64,000 nucleotides of DNA from Arthrobacter sp. ov118 (GTDB lineage: Bacteria > Actinomycetota > Actinomycetes > Actinomycetales > Micrococcaceae): NCBI RefSeq assembly GCF_900116495.1, contig NZ_FPAY01000004.1, forward strand, positions 217,950 to 281,949, read 5' to 3'. A program made the position numbers and the translations under genes. This document shows, in pieces, positions 1 through 7,498 of the stretch. The notes under the pieces were generated by a model. The model was given only the letters and a program-made list of their open reading frames with translations. It was not told the DNA's origin and ran no database searches. Within the stretch, counting starts at the first letter, position 1; every line of letters starts with the position of its first letter.

Positions 1-567
1 GTCCGCGGGGTGGTTCCCGGTCCGCTGTGGAGGGAGCACTCGGGCGAGTACTGGGGCCGGGGGCACCTCTTCGGGATCGGGCCTGCGGCGGCCGGGACGA
101 ACTGGTACGCGGCGTTCCGCTCCGGACGGGAACCCGGCAGTTTCAGCGTCGCCGAGGTCCTGGCCGAAACCAGAGGACGGTACGCCTGCTTTGCTCCGGC
201 GATCCGCGAGGTCCTCGCCACCGCGGTGCCCGACACCTCCCTGGCCCAGAGGGTCTGGACCACTCCGCCCCTCGGGCGCTATGTCCGCGGAAGGGTGGTG
301 CTGGTGGGAGATGCTGCCCACGCCATGACGCCCAATCTTGGCCGCGGCGCCTGTGAGGCCCTGGTGGATGCTGTGACCTTGGCGGACATGCTCAACCGCC
401 GTCCCCTGGACGAGGGGCTGGCTGCGTATGAGCGCTCGCGGCACGTGCGCACGCAGGCTGTGCGGGCGGCGTCGTCGGCGGTGATGCGGCTGGCGCTGGC
501 GGAGCGTGCGCAGCCGGTGCGGGACGCGCTGCTGGGCCTGGCCGGTCGGTTGCCCGGATTCCGTTAG
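1..567 (+). CDS. FAD-dependent monooxygenase, C-terminal part (5' end outside window)
   Basis: The reading frame is open from base 1, so the N-terminal FAD-binding Rossmann motif lies outside the window. What remains is the C-terminal half of a PHBH/UbiH-type flavin monooxygenase. The key motif is GDAAHAMTPNLGRGACEAL, the GD...P segment that contacts the FAD ribityl chain in this family, followed by a helix with VDAVTLADML. Such enzymes hydroxylate aromatic or polyketide-like substrates with NAD(P)H and O2. The substrate cannot be told from this fragment. The next gene runs convergently and begins its 3' end 16 bp later. Confidence 0.85.
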   Translation, partial: VRGVVPGPLWREHSGEYWGRGHLFGIGPAAAGTNWYAAFRSGREPGSFSVAEVLAETRGRYACFAPAIREVLATAVPDTSLAQRVWTTPPLGRYVRGRVVLVGDAAHAMTPNLGRGACEALVDAVTLADMLNRRPLDEGLAAYERSRHVRTQAVRAASSAVMRLALAERAQPVRDALLGLAGRLPGFR

Positions 568-582
568 TCCTGATCCAGGTTC

Positions 583-1017
583 TTAGTCCTGATCCAAGGT
601 TTCGGTCAGATGGTGCGTGGGAATCCGGTCCTGGTCATAGGTGATCTCGGTGTAGCCGTGCGGTTCCGGTTTGCCGGACGGGTCCAGGTTCACGAAGACG
701 ATCTCATCGATGGTCAGGATGCTGCGGCGTGTGATCATGTTCCGGACTTCGGCGCGCATGGTCAGCGATGTCCGGCCGAAACGGGTGGCCGTCAGGCCCA
801 TTTCGATCAGGTCGCCCTGCACCGCGGAGCTGACGAAGTTGATTTCGGAGATGTATTTGGTGACGGCCCGGCCGTTGCCCAGCTGCAGGATGGCATAGAT
901 GGCCGCCTCCTCGTCGATCCACTTCAGCAGGCTTCCGCCGAACAGCGTGCCGTTCGCGTTGAGGTCTTCAGGCCGCACCCATTTGCGGGTGCGGAAAGTG
1001 ATGTCGGCCGGTTCCAT
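583..1017 (-). CDS. Acyl-CoA thioesterase, hotdog fold (YciA/BFIT type)
   Basis: A 144-residue single-hotdog protein. The motif NANGTLFGGSLLKWIDEEAA (residues ~21-40) is the helix-loop signature of acyl-CoA hydrolases of the YciA/BFIT group, which cleave acyl-CoA to free acid and CoA in the cytoplasm. Family length is typically 130-170 residues, so it looks complete. The ATG lies 6 nt after a TAGTCT hexamer on the minus strand with no purine-rich ribosome site, which suggests a leaderless transcript. The chain-length preference is not readable from sequence. Confidence 0.85.
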   Translation of the reverse strand: MEPADITFRTRKWVRPEDLNANGTLFGGSLLKWIDEEAAIYAILQLGNGRAVTKYISEINFVSSAVQGDLIEMGLTATRFGRTSLTMRAEVRNMITRRSILTIDEIVFVNLDPSGKPEPHGYTEITYDQDRIPTHHLTETLDQD

Positions 1018-1023
1018 AGTGCG

Positions 1024-1029
1024 AGACTA
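1024..1029 (-). promoter_or_regulatory. Putative -10 box of the thioesterase gene
   Basis: TAGTCT on the minus strand, exactly 6 nt before the ATG at 1017. No Shine-Dalgarno sequence intervenes, so transcription probably starts at or next to the start codon. Confidence 0.5.
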
Positions 1030-1107
1030 GCCGACGCCGCAGTGGCGCTTCGAGTGTGACGGGCAGGCCCGGCCGCCGCCGCGCCGCACCCGACGCGTGC
1101 CGGGGCG

Positions 1108-1614
1108 TCAGGCCATGGCGGTGTGCGCGGCGCTGTGTGAATCGATGGCCTTCGAGTAGCAGTACGAGTGCTCCACGCCCACGTAGGGTCCGAAGTTCGG
1201 CACCGGCTCGAAGCCCGCATTCTGGTAAAACTGCCGTCCGTCCGTCTGCACGGAGCCGGCTTCGGCCCTCAGGGTGGTGATTCCCAGCGCGTGCGCGTGC
1301 GCTTCCAGCGCGGCGAGGATGGAACTGGCAACGCCCGAGCCCCGGGTGTACGGGAGCACGTAGAGCCGCTTGATCTCGGCAGTGTGCTTGTCCAGGATCC
1401 GCAGGCCGCCGCAGCCCACCGGCTGGCCGGAGGCCTTGTCATGCGCCACCAGGAACACCGCGGTGTCGGCTTCCGACGGCGGCGGCCCGGGTTCGTGGTC
1501 GCTGCGGCCGAAGCGGGCGTCGAGTTCCGCCTGCTGCGCGGCGCGCAGGTCCGTGCCGACGGGGTTGGCCCATGTGACCTGGCGTATGTTAAGCCGCGGA
1601 TTTGTCTGCATCAC
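1108..1614 (-). CDS. GNAT family N-acetyltransferase
   Basis: A 168-residue GNAT protein. The acetyl-CoA binding motif A is IKRLYVLPYTRGSGVASSIL (R-G-x-G-V), preceded by the beta strand VGCGGLRIL and followed by QFYQNAGFEPV, the usual C-terminal motif B region. It should transfer acetyl from acetyl-CoA to an amine; the acceptor is unknown. A GAGG ribosome site sits just before the ATG. The gene stands alone between the thioesterase and the histidine phosphatase, all on the minus strand. Confidence 0.85.
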   Translation of the reverse strand: MMQTNPRLNIRQVTWANPVGTDLRAAQQAELDARFGRSDHEPGPPPSEADTAVFLVAHDKASGQPVGCGGLRILDKHTAEIKRLYVLPYTRGSGVASSILAALEAHAHALGITTLRAEAGSVQTDGRQFYQNAGFEPVPNFGPYVGVEHSYCYSKAIDSHSAAHTAMA

Positions 1615-1696
1615 TGCCTCGATTCGCCGAAGTGTTATGCAGTGTAAGGCTAGGCACCAGCGGTTTCAGCTGTGTTTCCTGCCGGTAAGCGTTGCG

Positions 1697-2368
1697 CTAC
1701 AACGGCCGGCCGGTGGGATCCTCCGCCGTCGGATCCGCCAACGCCAGGCCGCCCACGGGACTGTCGTCCCAGTGGATGAGCTCCCAGCCGTTGTCCGGAT
1801 CACCTTCCAGCGCCACGATGCCGGTATTGTCCAGAACGTGGCGGATGGCAAAGTCCGGTTCGATGTTGCCCGCCCGCAGGCCGGCCCACACCCGGATGGC
1901 TGCGCCGTGGCTGACCACAGCCACGGACCCTGAGTCTCTGGCTCCGTTTGCCCGTGCCACTATTTTGGCGATCGCGGCGTCGTAACGCTCGAAGAACTCA
2001 TGGCCGCTGGGTCCGGCCGGCATCCGGCGCTCCAGTTCGCCGTCCGCCCAGGCAAAAATCGTGCCCAGGTAGCGTTTGTGCGATTCGTGGTCCGTCCGCT
2101 TCTCCAGCGCCCCGGCCTCGATCTCGTGAATGCCCTGAAGCACCTCGGTTTCCAGCCCGTGCACCCGCGCGAGGGGTCCGGCCGTGATCTGCGTCCGGAG
2201 CAGAGTGGAAGCGTAGATGGTGTGGATGGGCTCGTTGGCAAGGGCGCGGGACAACGCCTCAGCCTGGCGCTCGCCCAGTTCTGTCAGCCCCGGGCCCGGG
2301 TGGGCAGTGTCCAGCTGCCCGAGGACGTTCCCGGGCGTCTGGCCGTGACGGATGAGCAGGAGCCTCAT
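1697..2368 (-). CDS. Histidine phosphatase family protein (phosphoglycerate-mutase-like)
   Basis: A 223-residue protein with the phosphohistidine motif LLLIRHGQTPGN at residues 3-14 (catalytic His8), the RTQITAGPLA arginine helix and a second catalytic histidine in VVSHGAAIRVW. This fold covers cofactor-dependent phosphoglycerate mutases and assorted phosphatases; the sequence does not decide the substrate. Its ATG overlaps the purB stop by four bases (ATGA), so it is translationally coupled to purB and is the downstream gene of a purB operon. Confidence 0.85.
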   Translation of the reverse strand: MRLLLIRHGQTPGNVLGQLDTAHPGPGLTELGERQAEALSRALANEPIHTIYASTLLRTQITAGPLARVHGLETEVLQGIHEIEAGALEKRTDHESHKRYLGTIFAWADGELERRMPAGPSGHEFFERYDAAIAKIVARANGARDSGSVAVVSHGAAIRVWAGLRAGNIEPDFAIRHVLDNTGIVALEGDPDNGWELIHWDDSPVGGLALADPTAEDPTGRPL

Positions 2369-3807
2369 TTGAGGTGGTCCACCAGCTTGTCGGCGATGCC
2401 GGTGTAGCTGCCGGGGGTGAGGGCCAGCAGCCGTGCCTCCGCGTCCGCGGACAGGCCCAGGCTCTGGACGAATTCCTGCATTCGGGCGCCGTCCACGCGG
2501 TGTCCGCGGGTCAGGTCCTTGAGCCGCTCGTACGGGTTTTCCATGCCCTCGACGCCGGCGATGGCCTCGGCGCGCATGACCATCTGGATGGCCTCACCGA
2601 GGACCTCCCAGTTCGTGTCCAGGTCGGCGGCCAGCACGTCGTCGGCGACCTTAAGCCGGTCCAGGCCCTTGGCGACGTTCGAGATGGCGAGCAGCGAATG
2701 GCCAAACGCCACGCCGATGTTGCGCTGCGAGGAGGAATCAGTCAGGTCGCGCTGCCAGCGGGACGTGACCAGCGTGGAACCCAGCACGTCCAGCAGGCCC
2801 GAGGAGATCTCGAGGTTGGCCTCGGCGTTTTCGAAACGGATCGGGTTCACCTTGTGCGGCATGGTCGAGGAGCCAGTGGCACCCGCCACCGGGATCTGCA
2901 CGAAGTAGCCAATCGAGATGTAGCTCCAGATGTCGGTGCAGACGTTGTGCAGAATGCGGTTGAAGCGTGCGACGTCGGCATAGAGTTCTGCCTGCCAGTC
3001 GTGGCTTTCGATCTGTGTGGTCAGCGGATTCCACGTCAGCCCGAGGCCTTCGACGAAGCCCTTCGCGACGCGCTCCCAGTCTGCGCCGGGGACGGAGGCG
3101 ACGTGGGCGGCGTAGGTGCCCGTGGCACCGTTGATTTTGCCGAGGTATTCGGTCCGGGCAATCCGGTCCAGCTGGCGGCCCAGCCGGTGCGCAATGACGG
3201 CCAGTTCCTTGCCCAGCGTGGTGGGAGTGGCGGGCTGGCCGTGTGTGCGGGAGAGCATCGGCACGGCGCGGTTGTCCTCGGCCATCTTGCTGATCTGGGC
3301 CACGAGGGCCCGGGCGGCCGGGAGCCACACGTCTTCCACAGCTCCCTTGACGCCGAGCGCGTAGGAGAGGTTGTTGATGTCCTCCGAGGTGCAGCCGAAG
3401 TGGACCATGGCGGTCAGGTGATCGATCCCGATGCCGGCCAGGCGCCGGCCGATGTAGTACTCGACGGCCTTGACGTCGTGGACCGTGACGGCCTCGATCT
3501 CGGCCAGTTCAGCGACGGAGGCGGCGTCGAACTCGGTGACGATCGCGCGCAGCTGCTCCCGCTGTTCCGCCGTGAGCGGGCCGGCGCCGGGCAGGACGCT
3601 GTTGCCGGTCAGATGGATCAGCCACTCGACCTCCACAGCCACGCGGTCGCGGTTCAGGGCCGCTTCGGACAGATAGTCGACCAGCGGCGCGACCGCGGAC
3701 TGGTAGCGGCCATCCAGCGGACCGAGCGCGATCTGGTGGTCGGACGCGGCGAGGGCCAGGCGTCCGGACGGCGTGCGGGTATCAGCTGTGGCGGCAGTTT
3801 CAGGCAT
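2365..3807 (-). CDS. purB: Adenylosuccinate lyase
   Basis: A 480-residue member of the fumarase/aspartase superfamily. It cleaves SAICAR to AICAR and adenylosuccinate to AMP, releasing fumarate, in purine synthesis. The signature loop GSSTMPHKVNPIRFENAEAN, with the catalytic serine, is present. So are TSEDINNLSYAL and the catalytic-histidine segment RTHGQPATPTTLG. Length matches the longer purB type. It is followed with a four-base overlap by the histidine phosphatase. The ATG is taken at 3807; there is no strong ribosome site before it. Confidence 0.95.
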   Translation of the reverse strand: MPETAATADTRTPSGRLALAASDHQIALGPLDGRYQSAVAPLVDYLSEAALNRDRVAVEVEWLIHLTGNSVLPGAGPLTAEQREQLRAIVTEFDAASVAELAEIEAVTVHDVKAVEYYIGRRLAGIGIDHLTAMVHFGCTSEDINNLSYALGVKGAVEDVWLPAARALVAQISKMAEDNRAVPMLSRTHGQPATPTTLGKELAVIAHRLGRQLDRIARTEYLGKINGATGTYAAHVASVPGADWERVAKGFVEGLGLTWNPLTTQIESHDWQAELYADVARFNRILHNVCTDIWSYISIGYFVQIPVAGATGSSTMPHKVNPIRFENAEANLEISSGLLDVLGSTLVTSRWQRDLTDSSSQRNIGVAFGHSLLAISNVAKGLDRLKVADDVLAADLDTNWEVLGEAIQMVMRAEAIAGVEGMENPYERLKDLTRGHRVDGARMQEFVQSLGLSADAEARLLALTPGSYTGIADKLVDHLK

Positions 3808-3944
3808 AGGCCGATTCTTTCACGAAGTGTGGCCGGGCCTTAAGCGCACCGGTTCGTGTGACCTTGCCAGGTCGATTGCCCGGCGGTGTCGGGTTGTTGT
3901 CCACATAGCCGGACTGCACTATTCAGCAGGGGATGGCCGCCCAC

Positions 3945-3950
3945 TAGCGT
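3945..3950 (+). promoter_or_regulatory. Putative -10 box of the WXG100-like gene
   Basis: TAGCGT, 7 nt before the ATG at 3958, which has no ribosome-binding sequence. Confidence 0.45.
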
Positions 3951-3957
3951 CGGCTAC

Positions 3958-4323
3958 ATGCTCAGTGGAATGCAGCCCGATGGAGTGCAGCACAGTGGAA
4001 TGCAACCCGGACCGGCGGGCAACGTGGCTGTCCTTGGCGCAAAGTCCGCCGACTTCCTCGCGTGCGCCTCACGCACCTATGAGATCCAGCAGCTCGCCGC
4101 CCGCGTTGCGCGGTGCGCCGACGAGGCGGACGCTGTGCTCGCCAGCCTGGCCCGCCTTGAACTGCAGACCTGGCAGTCGCCGGCCGGGCGCGCCTACCGT
4201 GTGAGCGTTTCCCTGCAGGCGGCGTCGCTGCGGCGCAGCCGCGACGCCCTGCTGGATGCAGCGGCGGCGGTGCTCCGGCACGCCCAGAACGTGACGCTGT
4301 CCGCGGGCGGCCCGGGCTCCTGA
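3958..4323 (+). CDS. Small helical WXG100/ESX-like protein
   Basis: A 121-residue protein if started at the ATG at 3958; the frame also allows an earlier start at 3886, but 3958 sits 7 nt after a TAGCGT box. After a repetitive N-terminus it is nearly all alpha-helical, in two helices around WQSPAGRAYR, a variant of the W-x-G turn of ESX/WXG100 proteins. No signal peptide is visible. Its stop overlaps the next start by one base (TGATG), so the two are one translational unit. Residues 2-16 come from a 15-bp tandem repeat at 3961-4005. An ESX-type role is inference from fold and pairing. Confidence 0.6.
   Translation: MLSGMQPDGVQHSGMQPGPAGNVAVLGAKSADFLACASRTYEIQQLAARVARCADEADAVLASLARLELQTWQSPAGRAYRVSVSLQAASLRRSRDALLDAAAAVLRHAQNVTLSAGGPGS
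3961..4005 (+). repeat. 15-bp tandem repeat, three units, in the WXG100-like gene
   Basis: Three units at 3961-3975, 3976-3990 and 3991-4005 encode LSGMQ-PDGVQ-HSGMQ, right after the start codon. Units 1 and 3 differ at only a few bases. Confidence 0.75.
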
Positions 4324-5774
4324 TGGCCGACGCGACTCCGGCCGACTCCGGCGGCACACCCAGGGTCACGGCGCAACCGGATGACGGAAGCCTGCGGATC
4401 CGGGGCGGCGTCGGAGGGATCAGCTTCCAGTTTGAGGAGCTGCTGGCCGGCGCCGGGGCACTGGAGGGGCTGGTCCGGCGGCTGCAGTCGGTCCAAGTGG
4501 AGGCCGACGCTGTCCGGCGCGCACTTTTCCCGTACCAGGCCGACTCTTATGCCAGCGGCAGCAACGCCATCATTGCGGTGGGAGAGGCCGGCAGGGACGT
4601 TGGCCGTGTCCGGTCTCAGCTTCAGCGCATGGGTGAGGACGTCCGGGCAAGCCACCGGGAGTACGAATACGCGGAGGCCCGCAATTCCCTGCTGCTGCGT
4701 TTGGGACTCCACGGGCCCGGGTACGGCGCGGCCCCGGAACCTTTCGCCCTCCCCGGCGTGCGCGACACGGTCGAGGGATGGATCGCCATGATGCCCGGGA
4801 ATCTCGCCGCGCTGCTGGGCCTGCCCGCGCCCCTGGCGGCGGTGGTCGGAGCCCTGCAAGGGCCCACTGACGTCCGACGACTGGTCCGCGACGCCTCGGG
4901 GGCGCCGGGGCTCGCGTTTCTTAATCCCCGGCCCGTCAACATCGCGGGCAGGGAGACATTCACGGCCACTGTCGACCTCTCACCGGCAGGGCTTTTGCGG
5001 CGGGCCGGAGCGATGGGGGAGCCGGGGGGCCGGATCGAGGTCATCGAAGTCGACGGCGCCGACCGGCGCTCATGGGTGGTGATCATTCCCGGGACCCAGC
5101 TGGGCGGTCCGCCGGACGGGACCAACCCCTTTGACCCCGCCGGAATCGCCGAGGCATTGGGCTACGACTCGGCCTCGACTGCTGCAGCGATCCGGCAGTC
5201 CTTGGAGCAGGCAGGGGCCCGGCCCGGTGAACAACTCGTGGCCGTGGGCTACAGCCAGGGCGGGATCCACGCGATGAACCTCAGTAAGGACGCTGCCCTC
5301 CTGGCCGAATACGATCTCAAGTTCGTGCTGACAGCGGGCTCACCGGTGGGCGGCATCAGCCCGGGGCCGGACGTGGCCAGCCTGCACCTGGAACACGAGC
5401 AGGACTGGGTGCCGGGGGCCGACGGACTGGTGAATCCTGATACCAGGGGCAGGGTGACCGTGACGCTGACGAACCCGCTAACGGTGCCGCCGCCGGCGGA
5501 TTTCGGCCTGGGGCCGGGGCACCGGCTGGAAAATTACGCGGACGGCGCCACGCTCATCTCGGCAAGCCAGGACACCACGCTCCGGGATTCGACGGCGGCC
5601 CTGGCCGCCGTGGTGGGAACGGGCGGGGCTGCGACAGTGACCAGATTCTCGCTCCGGCGTGAGGCGCGGCCGTCGCCGCGGGGCGTACCAGCGCTGCCGC
5701 GAACCCGGCCGGGCCCGGGAGCTTCTAGCGGTCGATTGCGGGAAGGAAGCTCGCCACGAGAGACACCAGGCTGA
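4323..5774 (+). CDS. Helical N-terminal domain plus alpha/beta-hydrolase protein, probable ESX-like partner
   Basis: A 483-residue protein. Residues ~25-130 are helical and amphipathic (ELLAGAGALEGLVRRLQSVQ onward), like the N-terminal domains of ESX/LXG cargo. The C-terminal half carries an alpha/beta-hydrolase or cutinase-like triad: GYSQGG with Ser311, Asp361 in EHEQDWVPGADG and His400 in PGHRLENY. It probably hydrolyses an ester or lipid; the substrate is unknown. It overlaps the preceding WXG100-like gene by one base. Its last 50 bp overlap the convergent membrane-protein gene. The C-terminal tail is rich in Arg, Pro and Gly. Confidence 0.7.
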   Translation: MADATPADSGGTPRVTAQPDDGSLRIRGGVGGISFQFEELLAGAGALEGLVRRLQSVQVEADAVRRALFPYQADSYASGSNAIIAVGEAGRDVGRVRSQLQRMGEDVRASHREYEYAEARNSLLLRLGLHGPGYGAAPEPFALPGVRDTVEGWIAMMPGNLAALLGLPAPLAAVVGALQGPTDVRRLVRDASGAPGLAFLNPRPVNIAGRETFTATVDLSPAGLLRRAGAMGEPGGRIEVIEVDGADRRSWVVIIPGTQLGGPPDGTNPFDPAGIAEALGYDSASTAAAIRQSLEQAGARPGEQLVAVGYSQGGIHAMNLSKDAALLAEYDLKFVLTAGSPVGGISPGPDVASLHLEHEQDWVPGADGLVNPDTRGRVTVTLTNPLTVPPPADFGLGPGHRLENYADGATLISASQDTTLRDSTAALAAVVGTGGAATVTRFSLRREARPSPRGVPALPRTRPGPGASSGRLREGSSPRETPG

Positions 5775-6111
5775 TGATGATGGCGGCGAACACTGCAGTC
5801 CAAAAGAACGAGTCGATGGTGAAGTGCACCGTTGTGTAGCTGCTGATCCAAGAGGTCAGGTAGAGCATCGCCGCGTTAATGACCACGGTGAAGAGACCCA
5901 GGGTGAGGATGGTGATCGGCAACGACAGGATGCTGACGATGGGCTTGACGAAGGCGTTGACAAGGCCAAAGATCAAGCCGATGAACAAGTAGCCCAAGAT
6001 GATGCTGAGGGTGCCATCGCTGGCGGTTGAAATGTCCAGCCCGGTGAGAATCCAGCAGGCAATGGCCAGGGCCAGTCCGTTGATGATGACTCGCACGATA
6101 AATGAGCGCAT
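5725..6111 (-). CDS. Small four-helix membrane protein (phage-holin family 4 superfamily type)
   Basis: A 128-residue protein with about four hydrophobic segments: near residues 5-27, 32-55, 60-85 and 100-125. It resembles the conserved actinobacterial and cyanobacterial membrane proteins annotated as phage holin family IV, which occur outside phages and have no established function. No phage genes are nearby, so lysis activity should not be assumed. Its 3' end overlaps the convergent hydrolase gene by 50 bp. Confidence 0.75.
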   Translation of the reverse strand: MRSFIVRVIINGLALAIACWILTGLDISTASDGTLSIILGYLFIGLIFGLVNAFVKPIVSILSLPITILTLGLFTVVINAAMLYLTSWISSYTTVHFTIDSFFWTAVFAAIIISLVSLVASFLPAIDR

Positions 6112-6219
6112 GGCCTCATGCTGTCATATGCTCCGCCGCAGCGGCAGGGACCATATTCCCCCCGGCGGCGGGCCACATCCCTCCATTGCAGGCGCCCGAA
6201 GCAGGACAGCGACCCGAAG

Positions 6220-6225
6220 TAGGCT
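6220..6225 (+). promoter_or_regulatory. Putative -10 box of the aminotransferase gene
   Basis: TAGGCT, 7 nt before the chosen ATG at 6233; no ribosome site lies between. Confidence 0.5.
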
Positions 6226-6232
6226 AGATGGC

Positions 6233-7351
6233 ATGACTTCATCAGAGAACACGGCCGGGGGCATCAAGCCCCGTCCGGTGGTTGACCTTCTCCCCCGCTA
6301 CGCGGCCGGAAAACCGCCGGTCCCCGTCGAGGGCCTGGTCAGCTACAAGCTTTCATCAAACGAGAACCCGCTGCCCCCGATCCCTGCAGTGCAGCAGGCC
6401 ATCGCGGCACAGGCCGACTTCAACCGCTACCCCGATCCGCTCAGCAGCAAGCTGCGTGAATCGCTGGCCCGGTTCCTGGATGTCCCCGCAGAGGACATCG
6501 TTACAGGCGCCGGCAGCCTGGGCGCCTTAAACCAACTGCTGGCCACGTTCGCCGGGCAAAATGATGACGGCAAGGCCGACGAAGTCGTCTACGCCTGGCG
6601 CTCGTTCGAGGCTTACCCGATCTGCGTCGGACTGGCCGGCGCCGAGAGCGTGCGCATCCCGCTGACGGCGGACGGGCGCCATGACCTTGACGCCATGGCC
6701 GCGGCGGTCACCGCGCGGACCCGGATGATCCTGCTGTGCACGCCCAACAACCCGACCGGGCCTATCCTGACCACCGAGGAAACGGAGCGCTTCATCAAGG
6801 CTGTCCCCGCGGATGTCGTGGTGGTTATCGATGAGGCCTATCAGGAATTCGTGCGCGCCGGGGACGCGGTGGATGGCATCGCCATGTACCGCAAGTACCC
6901 CAACGTCGTGGTCCTGCGGACGTTCTCTAAGGCGCACGGCCTCGCCGGGCTACGGGTGGGTTACAGCGTCTCCCGGCCGGACCTGACCCAGCACCTGCGG
7001 GTCGCCGCCACACCCTTCGCGGTGTCCCAGATCGCGGAAACCGCCGCCGTCACGTCACTGGAGCATTTCACTGACGTTGTAGAAAGGGTACAAAGCCTGG
7101 TCGATGAGCGGGACCGCGTCACGGCCGGACTGCGGGAGCTCGGGTGGTTCGTTCCGGAGGCGCAGGGCAACTTTGTGTGGCTCAACCTGGGGGAAAACAG
7201 CACGGAATTCGCCGCGCTGGCGGGGGAGCGGGCACTCTCTGTGCGCGCCTTCGGCAACGAGGGGGTGCGGGTCAGCATCGGCGAACCGGAAGCCAACACC
7301 CGTTTCCTGGAGCTGTGTGCAACCTATACAAAACCGCCACGGCGTTCCTAG
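6233..7351 (+). CDS. Histidinol-phosphate / aromatic amino acid aminotransferase
   Basis: A 372-residue class I/II PLP enzyme of the HisC/Pat group, which interconverts histidinol phosphate or aromatic amino acids and their 2-oxo acids. Family marks are KLSSNENPLPP near the N-terminus, LCTPNNPTGP, the PLP-binding VIDEAYQEFV, and the PLP lysine in RTFSKAHGLAGLRVGY. The frame is open from 5999, but that would overlap the membrane-protein gene. The ATG at 6233 gives the family's normal length and follows a TAGGCT box. It lies outside a his operon, so an aromatic aminotransferase (pat) role is as likely as hisC. Confidence 0.85.
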   Translation: MTSSENTAGGIKPRPVVDLLPRYAAGKPPVPVEGLVSYKLSSNENPLPPIPAVQQAIAAQADFNRYPDPLSSKLRESLARFLDVPAEDIVTGAGSLGALNQLLATFAGQNDDGKADEVVYAWRSFEAYPICVGLAGAESVRIPLTADGRHDLDAMAAAVTARTRMILLCTPNNPTGPILTTEETERFIKAVPADVVVVIDEAYQEFVRAGDAVDGIAMYRKYPNVVVLRTFSKAHGLAGLRVGYSVSRPDLTQHLRVAATPFAVSQIAETAAVTSLEHFTDVVERVQSLVDERDRVTAGLRELGWFVPEAQGNFVWLNLGENSTEFAALAGERALSVRAFGNEGVRVSIGEPEANTRFLELCATYTKPPRRS

Positions 7352-7411
7352 CGGTTAACATGACCCGTGCAGGCCGCCCCGTGCGGATAAAGTAAGGACC
7401 AGTAAGCCAAA

Positions 7412-7453
7412 ATATATGCCGGGCGCGGAATGCATGCCGTGTCCGGCATATAT
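7412..7453. promoter_or_regulatory. Inverted repeat upstream of the 2-oxoacid dehydrogenase operon
   Basis: Perfect 11-bp arms ATATATGCCGG (7412-7422) and CCGGCATATAT (7443-7453) are separated by 20 bp. They lie 46 bp before the E1-alpha start. It could be an operator for a regulator or a structured leader. No regulator gene lies beside it. Confidence 0.5.
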
Positions 7454-7498
7454 CCCAGCGATTGCGGCGCATTCGGATGCGGCAAGCAAGGAGACGGT

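Noticed and set aside
2374..3843. 489-codon open frame antisense to purB
   Set aside because: High-GC genes often leave the opposite strand open; it has no ribosome site and no family features, and purB is certain.
5725..6111. Prophage remnant because of the holin-family label
   Set aside because: No lysin, terminase, integrase or attachment site nearby; the family is widespread outside phages.
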